A model generated the notes under the pieces. It ran no database searches. It had not been told where the DNA came from and was given only the letters and a program-made list of their open reading frames with translations. Positions 40,446 through 50,200 of a stretch of 64,000 nucleotides of DNA are shown in pieces. A program made the translations under genes and the position numbers. The DNA comes from Methylobacterium brachiatum (lineage in GTDB: Bacteria > Pseudomonadota > Alphaproteobacteria > Rhizobiales > Beijerinckiaceae). The stretch is from the NCBI RefSeq assembly GCF_020523825.1, contig NZ_JAJALK010000009.1, positions 184,395 to 248,394 on the forward strand. Reading direction: 5' to 3'. Positions within the stretch are counted from its first letter, which is position 1. The number at the start of each line of letters is the position of its first letter.

Positions 40446-41168
40446 TCACGGGGCCAGGATGCCGAGCTCGGCCGCGATCGCCCGGGCGGTGGCCTCGCGC
40501 CGGGCGGTGAGGCCGGCCGTCGCCTCGCGGACCTGCGCCACGATCGCCGGCGGGGCGCTGCGCGGGGTGCCGCTGTCGAAGGGCGGCTCCGGGGCGTATT
40601 GCATGCCGAGCTGGATCGCCCGCGCGGCATCGTCGCCGCGCAGCTCGGCCGCGAGCCGGAGCGCGCCGTCGATCCCGGCGGTGACGCCGGCGGCGAACAG
40701 CCAGGTCCGGCCGTCCTCGGCGCGGTCGATCACCACCCGCGCATCGACCGCCTCCGCCCCGAACCAGGGCAGCAGGTGAACCGCGTTCCAGTAGGTCGTG
40801 GCCCGGCGCCCGACCAGCAGCCCGGCCGCCCCGACCAGCAGCGCGCCGGTGCAGACCGAGAAGACGTGCGAAGCCCCCGCGGCCTGGCTGCGGATCCAGC
40901 CGAGCACGGCCGCGTCCCGCATCAGCGCCTCCTGGCCTTGGCCGCCGGGGATGTGCAGCACGTCGAGGCGCGGCGCCTCCGCCAGGGTGGCGTCGGGGGT
41001 GATCCGCAGGCCGCGCACGTCGCGCACCGGATCCAGGGTCGGCCCGTAGATCCGGTAGGTGGAATTGGGGATCCGCGACAGGACCTCGAACGGGCCGGTG
41101 AGGTCGATCTGGTCGAGCCCCTCGAACAGGAGCGAACCGATCTGCAGATGGGTCTCGGGGGAAATCAT
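40446..41168 (-). CDS. DJ-1/PfpI-family protein, isonitrile-hydratase-like
   Basis: The 240-residue protein has the DJ-1/PfpI fold. It contains IGSLLFEGLDQIDLTGPFEV, LDVLHIPGGQGQEAL (the acidic/GG site) and FSVCTGALLVGAAGLLVGRR with the nucleophile Cys. The length and SVCTGA-TYWNAVHLLPWFGA region fit cyclohexyl-isocyanide hydratase-like enzymes, but specificity in this family is not safe to assign. ATG at 41168 (MISPETH) is chosen. It is divergent from a GlxA-type regulator gene whose N-terminal half is its paralogue. Confidence 0.82.
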   Translation of the reverse strand: MISPETHLQIGSLLFEGLDQIDLTGPFEVLSRIPNSTYRIYGPTLDPVRDVRGLRITPDATLAEAPRLDVLHIPGGQGQEALMRDAAVLGWIRSQAAGASHVFSVCTGALLVGAAGLLVGRRATTYWNAVHLLPWFGAEAVDARVVIDRAEDGRTWLFAAGVTAGIDGALRLAAELRGDDAARAIQLGMQYAPEPPFDSGTPRSAPPAIVAQVREATAGLTARREATARAIAAELGILAP

Positions 41169-41221
41169 GCGGAGCCTCCGTGCTGGACAGGGAGACCTTA
41201 TCGCGTCACGTTCTGGCCGAG

Positions 41222-42205
41222 ATGCCAAAGACCCCTCGTTTCTCGCCACAGGCGCCGCGTCCCGTGGAGCTGCTGGCCTTCCCGGCGGTGCAGCTCCTCG
41301 ACGTGGCCGGGCCGCTTCAGGTGTTCGCCACGGCGAACGACCTCAGCGGCGGGCTCGCGCCTTACGCGCCGCGGGTGATCGCGGCCGGCGACGGGGCGCT
41401 CACCGCCTCGGCCGGGCTGCGCCTGGTGGCCGACCCGTTGCCGGAGCGCGACGCGCCGGTGGACACGCTGATCGTCGCGGGCGGCCCCGGGGTCACGGCG
41501 GCCTTGGCCGACCCGGCGCTGGTGGGCTGGGCGCGGGACCGGGCCGGGCGGGCGCGCCGGGTCGCCTCGGTCTGCACCGGCGCCTTCCTGCTCGGGGCCG
41601 CCGGGCTTTTGGACGGACGGCGGGCCGTGACCCACTGGAAGCATTGCGGCGCCCTGGCCCGGCGCTACCCGCTGGCCCGGGTCGAGCCCGACCCGATCTT
41701 CGTGCAGGACGGCCCGGTCTGGACCTCCGCGGGCGTCACCGCGGGGATCGACCTGGCGCTCGCATTGGTGGAGGCCGATCTCGGCCGCGACCTCGCCCTG
41801 GCGGTGGCGCGCCACCTCGTGATGTTCCTGAAGCGCCCCGGCGGGCAGGCGCAGTTCAGCGCGGCTCTGGCCCTGCAGGCCGGGGAGGACCGTTTCGGGG
41901 CGCTCCACGCCTTCATCGCCGACAACCTGGCGGGGGATCTCTCGCTTCCGGTCCTGGCGGAGGCCGCCGGGATGAGCGCGCGCAGCCTCAGCCGGCACTA
42001 CCGGGCGGCGACCGGCCTGACCCCGGCCAAGGCCGTGGAGCGCCTGCGGATCGAGGCGGCGCGGCGGGCGCTGGCCGAGACCGCGCAGCCGGTAAAACGC
42101 ATCGCCCGGACCTGCGGCTTCGGCTCCGAGGAGACCCTCCGGCGCAGTTTCCTGAGGCACGTCGCGGCGACGCCGCAGGATTATCGGGCGCGGTTCGGGG
42201 GGTGA
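41222..42205 (+). CDS. GlxA/AraC-family transcriptional regulator
   Basis: The 327-residue protein joins an N-terminal DJ-1/PfpI-like domain (LLAFPAVQLLDVAGPLQVFA, VASVCTGAFLLGAAGLLDGR) to a C-terminal AraC helix-turn-helix pair (LPVLAEAAGMSARSLSRHYR, then VKRIARTCGFGSEETLRRSF). Such regulators usually control an adjacent gene. The divergent isonitrile-hydratase-like gene, starting 53 bp away, is the obvious target. A GTG start at 41180 is possible but would leave only 11 bp between the two genes, so ATG at 41222 is preferred. Confidence 0.85.
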   Translation: MPKTPRFSPQAPRPVELLAFPAVQLLDVAGPLQVFATANDLSGGLAPYAPRVIAAGDGALTASAGLRLVADPLPERDAPVDTLIVAGGPGVTAALADPALVGWARDRAGRARRVASVCTGAFLLGAAGLLDGRRAVTHWKHCGALARRYPLARVEPDPIFVQDGPVWTSAGVTAGIDLALALVEADLGRDLALAVARHLVMFLKRPGGQAQFSAALALQAGEDRFGALHAFIADNLAGDLSLPVLAEAAGMSARSLSRHYRAATGLTPAKAVERLRIEAARRALAETAQPVKRIARTCGFGSEETLRRSFLRHVAATPQDYRARFGG

Positions 42206-42211
42206 GGGGCG

Positions 42212-42565
42212 TCACACCGGATCGCCGGACGGGAGGGCAGCCCAGATAGTCTCGCGCACACCGTCGAGATCCTGGTGGATGTCGGCATTCAGGATGCGCA
42301 GCAGGGCGAAGCCGCAGGCCTCGATGATCCGCGCGCGTGCCGCGTCGTAGAGACGCTCTCGCTCGGTCGAATGCGTTGCGCCGTCGACTTCCACCACGAG
42401 CCTCGCCTCGACACAGGCGAAATCGACGATGAAGCGGTCGATCGGATACTGGCGGCGGAACTTCCAGCCGTTGAGCGCACGGTTCCGCAGGACGCGCCAG
42501 AGCTTGGCCTCGGCGGTGGTCTGGTTCCGGCGGAGATGGCGGGCACGCGGGATCGACTTGCTCAC
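42212..42565 (-). CDS. DUF559 domain protein (VSR-like endonuclease fold)
   Basis: The 117-residue protein has the DUF559 pattern: RARHLRRNQTTAEAKLWRVL, then FRRQYPIDRFIVDFAC and LVVEVDGATHSTERERLYDA, and FALLRILNADI. The Asp/Glu residues of FIVDF and VVEVDG resemble the active site of very-short-patch-repair and restriction-type endonucleases. The role of these small proteins is unknown. It is convergent with the GlxA-type gene with a 6-bp gap. No methylase or mismatch gene is nearby. Confidence 0.88.
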   Translation of the reverse strand: MSKSIPRARHLRRNQTTAEAKLWRVLRNRALNGWKFRRQYPIDRFIVDFACVEARLVVEVDGATHSTERERLYDAARARIIEACGFALLRILNADIHQDLDGVRETIWAALPSGDPV

Positions 42566-42685
42566 CGGGTCGTCTCAACGGCACGGCACCGAATCGACCG
42601 GATGATACCGCGCTCTCACGCGCGCGGGTGCTCTCGCCTCCATAGACGGATTGGAGGCGCATTCATGTCTGAAACCGCGAGGCGC

Positions 42686-42782
42686 CCCCTCTCCCGTGCG
42701 GGAGAGGGTTGGGGTGAGGGACCTGCCCTATCCGGAAAGACCTGTCCCCTCACCCTGTCCCTCTCCCGCACGGGAGAGGGGA
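42686..42782. repeat. Intergenic palindromic element, family D
   Basis: CCCTCTCCCGTGCGGGAGAG followed by GGTTGGGGTGAGGG forms one arm; CCCTCACCCTGTCCCTCTCC and the following CGCACGGGAGAGGG form the other. Each arm also folds on itself. A short degenerate piece of the same motif lies at about 22967-22990. Confidence 0.75.
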
Positions 42783-42860
42783 CCCGCGCCTCCTTCTGAA
42801 CGAGTATCGCCGGGCCGTGCCGGCCTTGGATTCCGGATGGCGCGCATCGCCCCCCGCGCG

Positions 42861-43910
42861 CTACCCCAGCTGATACACAGCCGCCAGCTCCGGATCCTTC
42901 GCGGCAACCAGCTTGGCGAGGTCCACGATGACCTTGGCCTGCTTCCAGGTGGCGTCGTCCTGCATCTTGCCGTCGAGCATCACGGCGCCGGTGCCGTCGG
43001 GCATCGCGGCGACGATGCGGGCCGCGAAGGCGACCTCGGCGGGGTCGGGCGCAAAAACCCGCTTGGCGATCGCGACCTGGCTCGGATGCAGCGTCCAGGC
43101 GCCGGCGCAGCCCATCAGGAAGGCGTTGCGGAACTGCGCCTCGCAGGCATCGCCGTCGGAGAAGTCGCCGAACGGGCCGTAGAACGCCTTGAGGCCGTTG
43201 GCCATGCAGGCATCGACCATCTTGGCGATGGTGTAGTGCCAGAGGTCCTGCTGGGCCGTGGCCCGGGGGGCGTCGCCCGCGGGATCGCTGAGCACCCGGT
43301 AATCCGGGTGGCCGCCGCCGACCCGGGTGGTCTTCATGCCGCGCGACGCCGCGAGATCCGCCGGCCCGAGGCTCATGCCGTGCATCCGCGGCGAGGCCGA
43401 CGCGATGGCGTCGACATTGGCCACGCCCTCGGCGGTCTCCAGGATCGCGTGGATCAGGATCGGCTTGGTCACCCCGTGCCGGGCCTCGAGCTGGGCGAGC
43501 AGCTGGTCGACGTAGTGGATGTCCCAGGGCCCCTCGACCTTGGGCACCATCACGACGTCGAGCTTGCTCCCGACCTCGGCCACGATCGTGAACAGGTCGT
43601 CCAAGATCCAGGGCGAGTTGAGGGCGTTGATCCGCGTCCAGAGGCCGGTGCCGGTGGCGGCGAAATCGGTCGCCTGGGCTAGGGCGACGAAGCCCTTGCG
43701 GGCCGCCTCCTTCTGGTCGGCCGGGACTGCGTCCTCCAGGTTGCCCAGCACCACGTCGACGGTGCCGGCGAGCTCGGGCACCCGGGCGCGGACCTTGTCG
43801 TTGTGGGGCGGGACGAAATGGATCATCCGCTCCAGCCGCACCGGCAACTCGCGGAACGGGGCCGGCGCGCCGGTGGCGAGGGGCTGGAAGAAGCGGCGGG
43901 GCAGTTTCAT
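42861..43910 (-). CDS. CitE/HpcH-type CoA lyase, malyl-CoA-lyase-like
   Basis: The 349-residue protein belongs to the HpcH/HpaI-CitE family. Conserved parts are VVLGNLEDAVPADQKEAARK, TRINALNSPWILDDL, VVMVPKVEG, AILETAEGVANVDAIASASP and FYGPFGDFSDGDACEA. The last blocks and GAWTLHPSQVAIAKRVFAPD are typical of L-malyl-CoA/beta-methylmalyl-CoA lyases. It is longer at the N-terminus (MKLPRRFFQPLATGAP) than the serine-cycle enzyme, so it may be a second paralogue rather than that enzyme. ATG at 43910 is chosen; the open frame extends to 44072. It stands alone. Confidence 0.82.
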   Translation of the reverse strand: MKLPRRFFQPLATGAPAPFRELPVRLERMIHFVPPHNDKVRARVPELAGTVDVVLGNLEDAVPADQKEAARKGFVALAQATDFAATGTGLWTRINALNSPWILDDLFTIVAEVGSKLDVVMVPKVEGPWDIHYVDQLLAQLEARHGVTKPILIHAILETAEGVANVDAIASASPRMHGMSLGPADLAASRGMKTTRVGGGHPDYRVLSDPAGDAPRATAQQDLWHYTIAKMVDACMANGLKAFYGPFGDFSDGDACEAQFRNAFLMGCAGAWTLHPSQVAIAKRVFAPDPAEVAFAARIVAAMPDGTGAVMLDGKMQDDATWKQAKVIVDLAKLVAAKDPELAAVYQLG

Positions 43911-44124
43911 CGGGTGCCTCTTGTCAGGGCTGGCGTCTGGCCCCGTTAAGGCAGGCTTGGGCGGGCGCGTAAAGGCGCGGGCCGTGCGGGCAGCCTCGGA
44001 CTTTCGGGGCAGCCCCGCCCCATCCGAACTCCGCACGATCCTTTCGGGACGGCGGCGTTCAGCCTCGCTCATGCGCCGCGCGGGCGTGCCGATACGCGCT
44101 CCGCTCTATCCAGCGAACCTCAGA

Positions 44125-45450
44125 TCAGCCCCGCCGGCCCGGGCGGTCGACCATCCCGACCCGGCTGCCGAAGAAGTCGCCCCGGCTGCCGGCCACCACC
44201 ACCAGGCGGCGGACCTCGCCCCGCAGGAACGCCTGCAGGAAGCGGTTGTAGTCGCGGAACGAGACGCAGCCGTTCGAGGCGCCGGGCTGGCGCAGCATGT
44301 AGGTGTGGGCGAGCAGGCCGTCGCGGCCGTGGATCGCGCGGCTGCCGCCCACCGGGTTGAGGCGGATCGCCCGGACCCCGTGGAACAGGCGCTCGCGCTC
44401 GGTCAGGTCGTAGGTACCGGGGGGCGTCGAGCCGCGCATGCGCAGGTGGACGTAGCGCGGGTCGTCCATGGCCTCGCCGAGGCCGGAATGGGCCTCCAGC
44501 ACCTCGCCGGAGGGCAGGGTCACGGTGCGGGCGGTGATGTCGTAGACGGCGGTGCCGGCCACGGATTCCGGGGCCGCGCTGATCCGGGTGCGCGGCGCCT
44601 CCTGGGGCAGGGCATCCGGGCTGGCATAGGCCAGCGCCTGGCGCGACTCGGCCCGGGGCGCGGCGGCGCCGACGCCGAACAGCTTCTCGAGGAAGGACGG
44701 CTCCTCCGCCATGGCGGCGCGGAACACGTCGCGGGTGCGGGGCAGGGCGCGGGCCGCGACCCGGGGCGCCGGGGCCACGGCCGGGCGCCGCAACTCGGAC
44801 GGGCGGGCGACCGGCAGCGGGACGAGGCTCGGCGCGAGGGCCGCGGGCGTCGGCTCGGCGGCGGCGACCCGGACCGGCGCGGCCGCCCTGGGCGGCACGG
44901 CGGCGGCCTGCACGACAGGGGCTTGGATGATGGGGGCCTGCACGGCGGGAGCCGGGGCCGGCTCGACCGACGCCATCCGGGCCTGGACCACCTTCCGGGC
45001 GACCCGCTGGGCGATCTCCCGGACGGCCGGGGACGGCTCGGCCATCGCGACCTGGAAGGATGCGGCCGGGGGCGGCGCCCCGAAGGCCGTGGCGGCACCG
45101 GAGCCGAGCGCCGGGCTCGGATCGAGCATCCAGGCGATGCTCGGACGCGGCGCGGGCCGGGATTCGGGGGCGGGCTGCGCCTCGGCCACCGGGGCGGGCG
45201 GGTTCCAGCTGATCGGCAGCCCGTGCGGCAGGGTCAGCACGGTCCAGCCGGCCATGGACAGGGCGGCCAGGGAGATCAGCGCCGTCAGCCGGGCGCGGCG
45301 GCGGGCGCGCCGCATGGCGCTCGGGTAGGGAGCCCGGGTCGGCGGCGCGTCGGGCGCCTCGTAGGCCAGGCGCGGGTAGGGCGCCGGGGCAAAGGCCGGC
45401 ATCGGGGCCGCGTCGCGGTACGCGGGTCGGGAATACGCAACCTGGGCCAT
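44125..45450 (-). CDS. DUF2778 protein with membrane anchor
   Basis: The 441-residue protein has one membrane segment (residues about 55-75, LTALISLAALSMAGWTVLTL). A very long Pro/Ala-rich linker follows to about residue 300. The C-terminal DUF2778 domain contains YDITARTVTLPSGEVLEAHS, GTYDLTERERLFHGVRA, SRAIHGRDGLLAH and GASNGCVSFRDYNRFLQAF. The HxxxxGxSNGCVSF arrangement resembles L,D-transpeptidase catalytic sites, so a wall-related function is plausible. ATG at 45450 (MAQVAYSR) is chosen; upstream codons are basic and not conserved-looking. The linker could span the periplasm. Confidence 0.75.
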   Translation of the reverse strand: MAQVAYSRPAYRDAAPMPAFAPAPYPRLAYEAPDAPPTRAPYPSAMRRARRRARLTALISLAALSMAGWTVLTLPHGLPISWNPPAPVAEAQPAPESRPAPRPSIAWMLDPSPALGSGAATAFGAPPPAASFQVAMAEPSPAVREIAQRVARKVVQARMASVEPAPAPAVQAPIIQAPVVQAAAVPPRAAAPVRVAAAEPTPAALAPSLVPLPVARPSELRRPAVAPAPRVAARALPRTRDVFRAAMAEEPSFLEKLFGVGAAAPRAESRQALAYASPDALPQEAPRTRISAAPESVAGTAVYDITARTVTLPSGEVLEAHSGLGEAMDDPRYVHLRMRGSTPPGTYDLTERERLFHGVRAIRLNPVGGSRAIHGRDGLLAHTYMLRQPGASNGCVSFRDYNRFLQAFLRGEVRRLVVVAGSRGDFFGSRVGMVDRPGRRG

Positions 45451-45715
45451 GCGGGAACTCGCGTACGCGCTTCCCCACCCGGCAGCCGTCGCCGTTCGCC
45501 CGCGGAGGCTTTTTCCGCGCACGTGGCCTGGGTTGCCCGTCTGGGGAGGACATCAACCGTCCAGCCCATTAGGCATCCCCATGGTTAATCTTGGCTAAAG
45601 ACCCGACGCGGCGCGGCGGGCCGGCCTGGAACACCCGTCGACGCCGCCGGGAACTCCAGAACAACCGACCGAACACCCGTCGGCGGCCTGCGAAGACTGA
45701 GCAGGACCGGCGCGC

Positions 45716-47035
45716 TCACGCGGCCGGCGCCTCCATGGGCCCGTGCCGCCGGGCGACCAGGAGGCAGAGCAGCGCCACCGGCACGCCGATCAGGGCGGTG
45801 CCGACGAAGAACCACGTGAAGCCGGTCTGCTCGATGACGAAGCCCGAGAGCCCGGCGAGCAGGCTGCCCGGCAGGGCGCAGAGTGAGGTCAGCAGGGCGT
45901 ATTGGCTGGCCGCGTGCTCGGTGGCCGCGAGGCGGGACATGTAGGTGATCAGCACGATCGACGCGAAGGCGTAGGCGAAGCCGTCGATCCCGACCGTGAC
46001 CGCGAAGGTCCAGAACGCCGCCCCGCCATGGCCGCCGTGCCAGGCGAGATAGGCGAGCGCCAGATGCGAGGCCGAGGCCGCCACGGTGCCGATCAGGAGG
46101 CTCGCCATCATGCCGATCCGCGGGATGATGGCGCTGGCCAGGAAGGTGCCGCCGAGCGCGATCCAGAAGCCGAACAGCTTGGTCACCGTGGCGATGTCGG
46201 TGTTGGTGTAGCCTAGCGTCTTGAACAGCGGGATCGCCATGGTGCTCGACACGTAGCCGGGCATCCGGAAGCCCGCGACCAGCGCGAGCACCGGCACCGC
46301 CAGGGGGCCGAGCCGGGCGAGCAGGTCGCGGATCGGCGCCCAGACCGTCTCGACGAAGCCGCCGGGCGGCAGCGGCGCGGCCGGGGGCTCCGGCGCCAGC
46401 AGCGCGGCGATCGTGCCGGGGGCGAGCAGCAGAGCCATGCACAGATAGGCGGCGCGCCAGCCATAGGCGTCCGACAGGTAGAGGGCGCCGGCCCCAGCCG
46501 CGAGGTTGCCGACCCGGTAGCCGATCTCGGCCCAGGACGACATCAGCGCCTGCCGCTCGGGCGGCGCGACGGTGATGCGCCAGCCGTCGATCACCACGTC
46601 CTGGGTCGCCCCCGCCACCCCGAGCGCCAGCGAGAACGCCACCGTCCAGGCGAGCCAATGCGCCGGGTCGCCGAAGGCCACCCCGGCCAGCGCCAGCGCC
46701 ACCAGGATCTGCGCGGCGACGATCCAGCCCCGCCGCCGCCCGAGCCAGCGCCCGAGCAGGGGCGCGTCGTGCCGGTCGAGGAACGGCGCCCAGAGGAACT
46801 TGAGCTTGTACGCGATGGTCAGCTCGCTCATCAGCCCGATCGTCGCCAGCGGCACCTTGGCCTGGACCAGCCAGGCCGATTGCGTCGCGTAGACGAGCAG
46901 GAACGGGATGCCCTGCGCGAAGCCTAAGCCCAGCACCGCCACGACCCGGCGGTCGGTGAACAGGGGCGTCAGGAAGGCGTTTTTCTCGGATCCTGCCGCG
47001 TCTGACGCGCCGGTGGCCTGCGCCGGGTTTGCCAT
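45716..47035 (-). CDS. AmpG-like MFS permease
   Basis: The 439-residue protein has about 12 membrane segments and AmpG-family motifs: VLGLGFAQGIPFLLVYATQS, YKLKFLWAPFLDRHDAPLLG, GATQDVVIDGWRI and ALMSSWAEIGYRVGNLAAG. AmpG imports GlcNAc-anhydro-muropeptides for wall recycling; in alphaproteobacteria several paralogues exist, so the substrate is not certain. ATG at 47035 (MANPAQATG) is chosen over 47095. A family B palindromic element lies downstream of the divergent side, between this gene and mfd. Confidence 0.85.
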   Translation of the reverse strand: MANPAQATGASDAAGSEKNAFLTPLFTDRRVVAVLGLGFAQGIPFLLVYATQSAWLVQAKVPLATIGLMSELTIAYKLKFLWAPFLDRHDAPLLGRWLGRRRGWIVAAQILVALALAGVAFGDPAHWLAWTVAFSLALGVAGATQDVVIDGWRITVAPPERQALMSSWAEIGYRVGNLAAGAGALYLSDAYGWRAAYLCMALLLAPGTIAALLAPEPPAAPLPPGGFVETVWAPIRDLLARLGPLAVPVLALVAGFRMPGYVSSTMAIPLFKTLGYTNTDIATVTKLFGFWIALGGTFLASAIIPRIGMMASLLIGTVAASASHLALAYLAWHGGHGGAAFWTFAVTVGIDGFAYAFASIVLITYMSRLAATEHAASQYALLTSLCALPGSLLAGLSGFVIEQTGFTWFFVGTALIGVPVALLCLLVARRHGPMEAPAA

Positions 47036-47117
47036 CTGCGCGTCTCCTGGGCTGTGCCGGGGCACAGAGCCAGAGACGGGCGGACGGTGCAACACGCACG
47101 CGACGCTCCCACCCGCG

Positions 47118-47234
47118 CCCTCATCCTGAGGTGCCCGCGTCAGCGGGCCTCGAAGGAGGCTTCCAGGGATCGCAACGACTTCTGGAGGGCTCCTTCGAGG
47201 CGTCCGCTGCGCGAACGCGCCTCAGGATGAGGGG
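47118..47234. repeat. Intergenic palindromic element, family B, copy 1
   Basis: CCCTCATCCTGAGGTGCC at one end and CTCAGGATGAGGGG at the other are inverted. Inner pairs CGAAGGAGGCTTCCAG and CTGGAGGGCTCCTTCG form a second stem. A close copy lies at 55728-55844. Confidence 0.8.
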
Positions 47235-47267
47235 GGTGGTTTGGAGGGGCGCTGTCGCCCCCGCCCC

Positions 47268-50200
47268 TCACGCCGCCTTCTTCACCCGCTCGGCGATCTT
47301 GACCAGGCTGCGCAGCACCTCCGTGGCGGTCTTGAGCCGGGCCGGGATCGTGGTCAGTTCGCGCACGAACACGACGCTCATGTCGGGCCGCACCTTGGCG
47401 AAGGAGGCCTGCTCGGCGACGTACGCCACCAGCCCCTGCGGGTTGGCGTAGGACTTGTCGCGGAAGTGGACGACCACGCCCTTCGGGCCGGCCTCGACCT
47501 TCTCGACATTGGCCTTGAGGCACAGGATCTTGATCGTGCCGATCTTGAGGAGCTGCTCCACCTCCGGCGGCAGCGGCCCGAACCGGTCGATCATCTCGGC
47601 CCCGAAGCTCTCCATCTCGGCATCGTCCTGGAGGGTTGCGAGCCGCCGGTAGAGGGCCAGCCGCGCGCCGAGATCCTCCACGTAGGTCTCCGGGATGGTC
47701 ACGGGGGCGCCGAGCGCGATGGTCGGCGACCACGCCTCCTCGGGGACGTCCTCGATGCCGGCCTTGAGCCCCGTGACCGCGTCCTCCAGCATCTGCTGGT
47801 AGAGCTCGTAGCCGACCTCCTTGATGTGGCCGGACTGGGCGTCGCCCAGAAGGTTGCCGGCGCCGCGGATGTCGAGGTCGTGGCTGGCGAGCTGGAAGCC
47901 CGCGCCCAATGTGTCGAGGCTCTGCAGCACCTTGAGCCGCTGCTCGGCCTGGGTGGTGAGCTGGCGGTTGGCCGGGGTCGTGAACAGCGCGTAGGCGCGC
48001 GCCTTCGAGCGGCCGACCCGGCCGCGCAGCTGGTAGAGCTGGGCTAGGCCGAACATGTCGGCCCGGTGCACGATCAGCGTGTTGGCGGTGGGGATGTCGA
48101 GGCCCGATTCCACGATGGTGGTCGAGAGCAGCACGTCGAACTTGCCCTCGTAGAAGGCGGTCATCACGTCCTCGAGCTGGCCCGCCGCCATCTGGCCGTG
48201 GGCGATCGCGACCTTGATCTCCGGCATCTCGGCGTCGAGGAATTTCTTCACCTCCGCCAGGTCCTCGATGCGGGGCACGACGTAGAAGGACTGGCCGCCG
48301 CGGTAGCGCTCGCGCAGCAGCGCCTCCCGGATGGTCAGCGGGTCGAACGGCGTCACGAAGGTGCGCACCACCAGCCGGTCCACCGGCGGCGTGGCGATGA
48401 TCGAGAGCTCGCGCACGCCGGTCATGGCGAGCTGGAGCGTGCGCGGGATCGGGGTCGCCGAAAGCGTCAGGACGTGGACATCCGCCTGGAGCGCCTTCAG
48501 CCGCTCCTTGTGGGCGACGCCGAAATGCTGCTCCTCGTCGACGATGATCAGGCCGAGATCCTTGAACGCGATGTTCTTGGCGAGCAGCGCGTGGGTGCCG
48601 ACCACGATGTCGACGGTGCCGTCGGCGAGCCCGGCCCGGGCCTGCTTCATGTCGGCGGCCGAGACGAACCGGGAGAGCTGGGCGACCTGGACCGGAAGGC
48701 CCTTGAAGCGCTCGGCGAAGGTGCGGAAATGCTGGCGGGCCAGCAGGGTGGTCGGCACGATCACCGCCACCTGCTTGCCGGCGATCGCCGCCGCGAAGGC
48801 GGCGCGCAGAGCCACCTCGGTCTTGCCGAAGCCGACATCGCCGCAGACCAGCCGGTCCATCGGCCGGCCGGCATTGAGGTCGTCCAGCACCGCGTCGATG
48901 GCGTTGGCCTGGTCCTCGGTCTCCTCGAACGGGAAGCGGGCGGCGAACTCGCCGTAGAGACCCTCGGGCGCCTTGAGCACCGGGGCCTTCCGGACGAAGC
49001 GCTGGGCCGCGACCTTGATCAGCTCGCCCGCCATCTCGAGGATGCGGCGCTTCATCTTGGCCTTGCGGGCCTGCCAGGCGCCGCCGCCGAGCCGGTCGAG
49101 GGCGACCTCGGAATCCTCCGAGCCGTAGCGGGTCAGGAGCTCGATATTCTCCACCGGCAGCAGCAGCAGGCCGCCGGTGTAGCTCAGCTCCAGGCAATCG
49201 TGCGGGGCGCCGGCGGCGTGGATCGTCTTCAGGCCGGAGAACCGGCCGATCCCGTGGTCGGCATGGACCACGAGGTCGCCGGGCTGGAGCGCCTGCACCT
49301 CCAGGATCACGTCCTGGGGCCGCTTGGCCTTGCGCTTCTGGCGCACCAGCCGGTCGCCCAGGATGTCGCCCTCGGAGACGACGGCGAGCTCGCCCACCGT
49401 GAAGCCGGCTTCCAGGCCCCAGACCGCCACGGCGGAATCGGCGCCGCGCTTGAGCGCGTAGACGTCCGACAGGCGGGTGATCGCCACGGGCTTCTTCAGG
49501 CCGTGGTCGGTGAGCACGCCGCAGAGCCGGTCGCGGGAGCCGTCGGACCAGGATCCCAGGATCACGTGATGCCCGGATCCCTGGAGGTCGCGGATATGGG
49601 CCACCGCCGCGTCGAACACGCTGGCGCTCTCGTTGGCGCGCTCCCGGGCGAAGCTGCGCCCGGCCTTGGCGCCGCAATCGATGACGGCACGCTCGGGCGA
49701 ATCCGGCTGGGCGAAGGGGGTCAGCCGCGCCACGGTGGCGGCGGCGATCCGCTCCTTCAGCTCGTTCGGGGTCAGGTAGAGGGCGCGGGGTGGCAGCGGC
49801 TTGTAGGGGGCAACGCCGGCCTGCGGCGTCTTCATCGCCCCCTCGCGGGCCTGGTAGTAATCCTGCACGAGGCTGATCCGCTCGGCGGCGGCATCCTCGA
49901 CCTGCGGGTCGAACACCAGCGGCACGCCGCCGAGATAGTCGAACAGGGTGTCGAGGCGATCGTAGAACAGCGGCATCCAGTGCTCGAGGCCGGCATAGCG
50001 GCGGCCCTCGCTCACGGTCTCGTAGAGCCGGTCGTCCCGGGTCGCGGCGCCGAAGCTCTGGATGTAGCCCTGGCGGAAGCGCCGGATCGTCTCGGTGGTG
50101 AGCTGGACCTCGCTCATCGGCATCAGGTCGAGGGAGCGCAGCTGGCCGGTGGTGCGCTGGGTCTCCGGGTCGAAGGCGCGGATCGATTCGAGGGTGTCGC

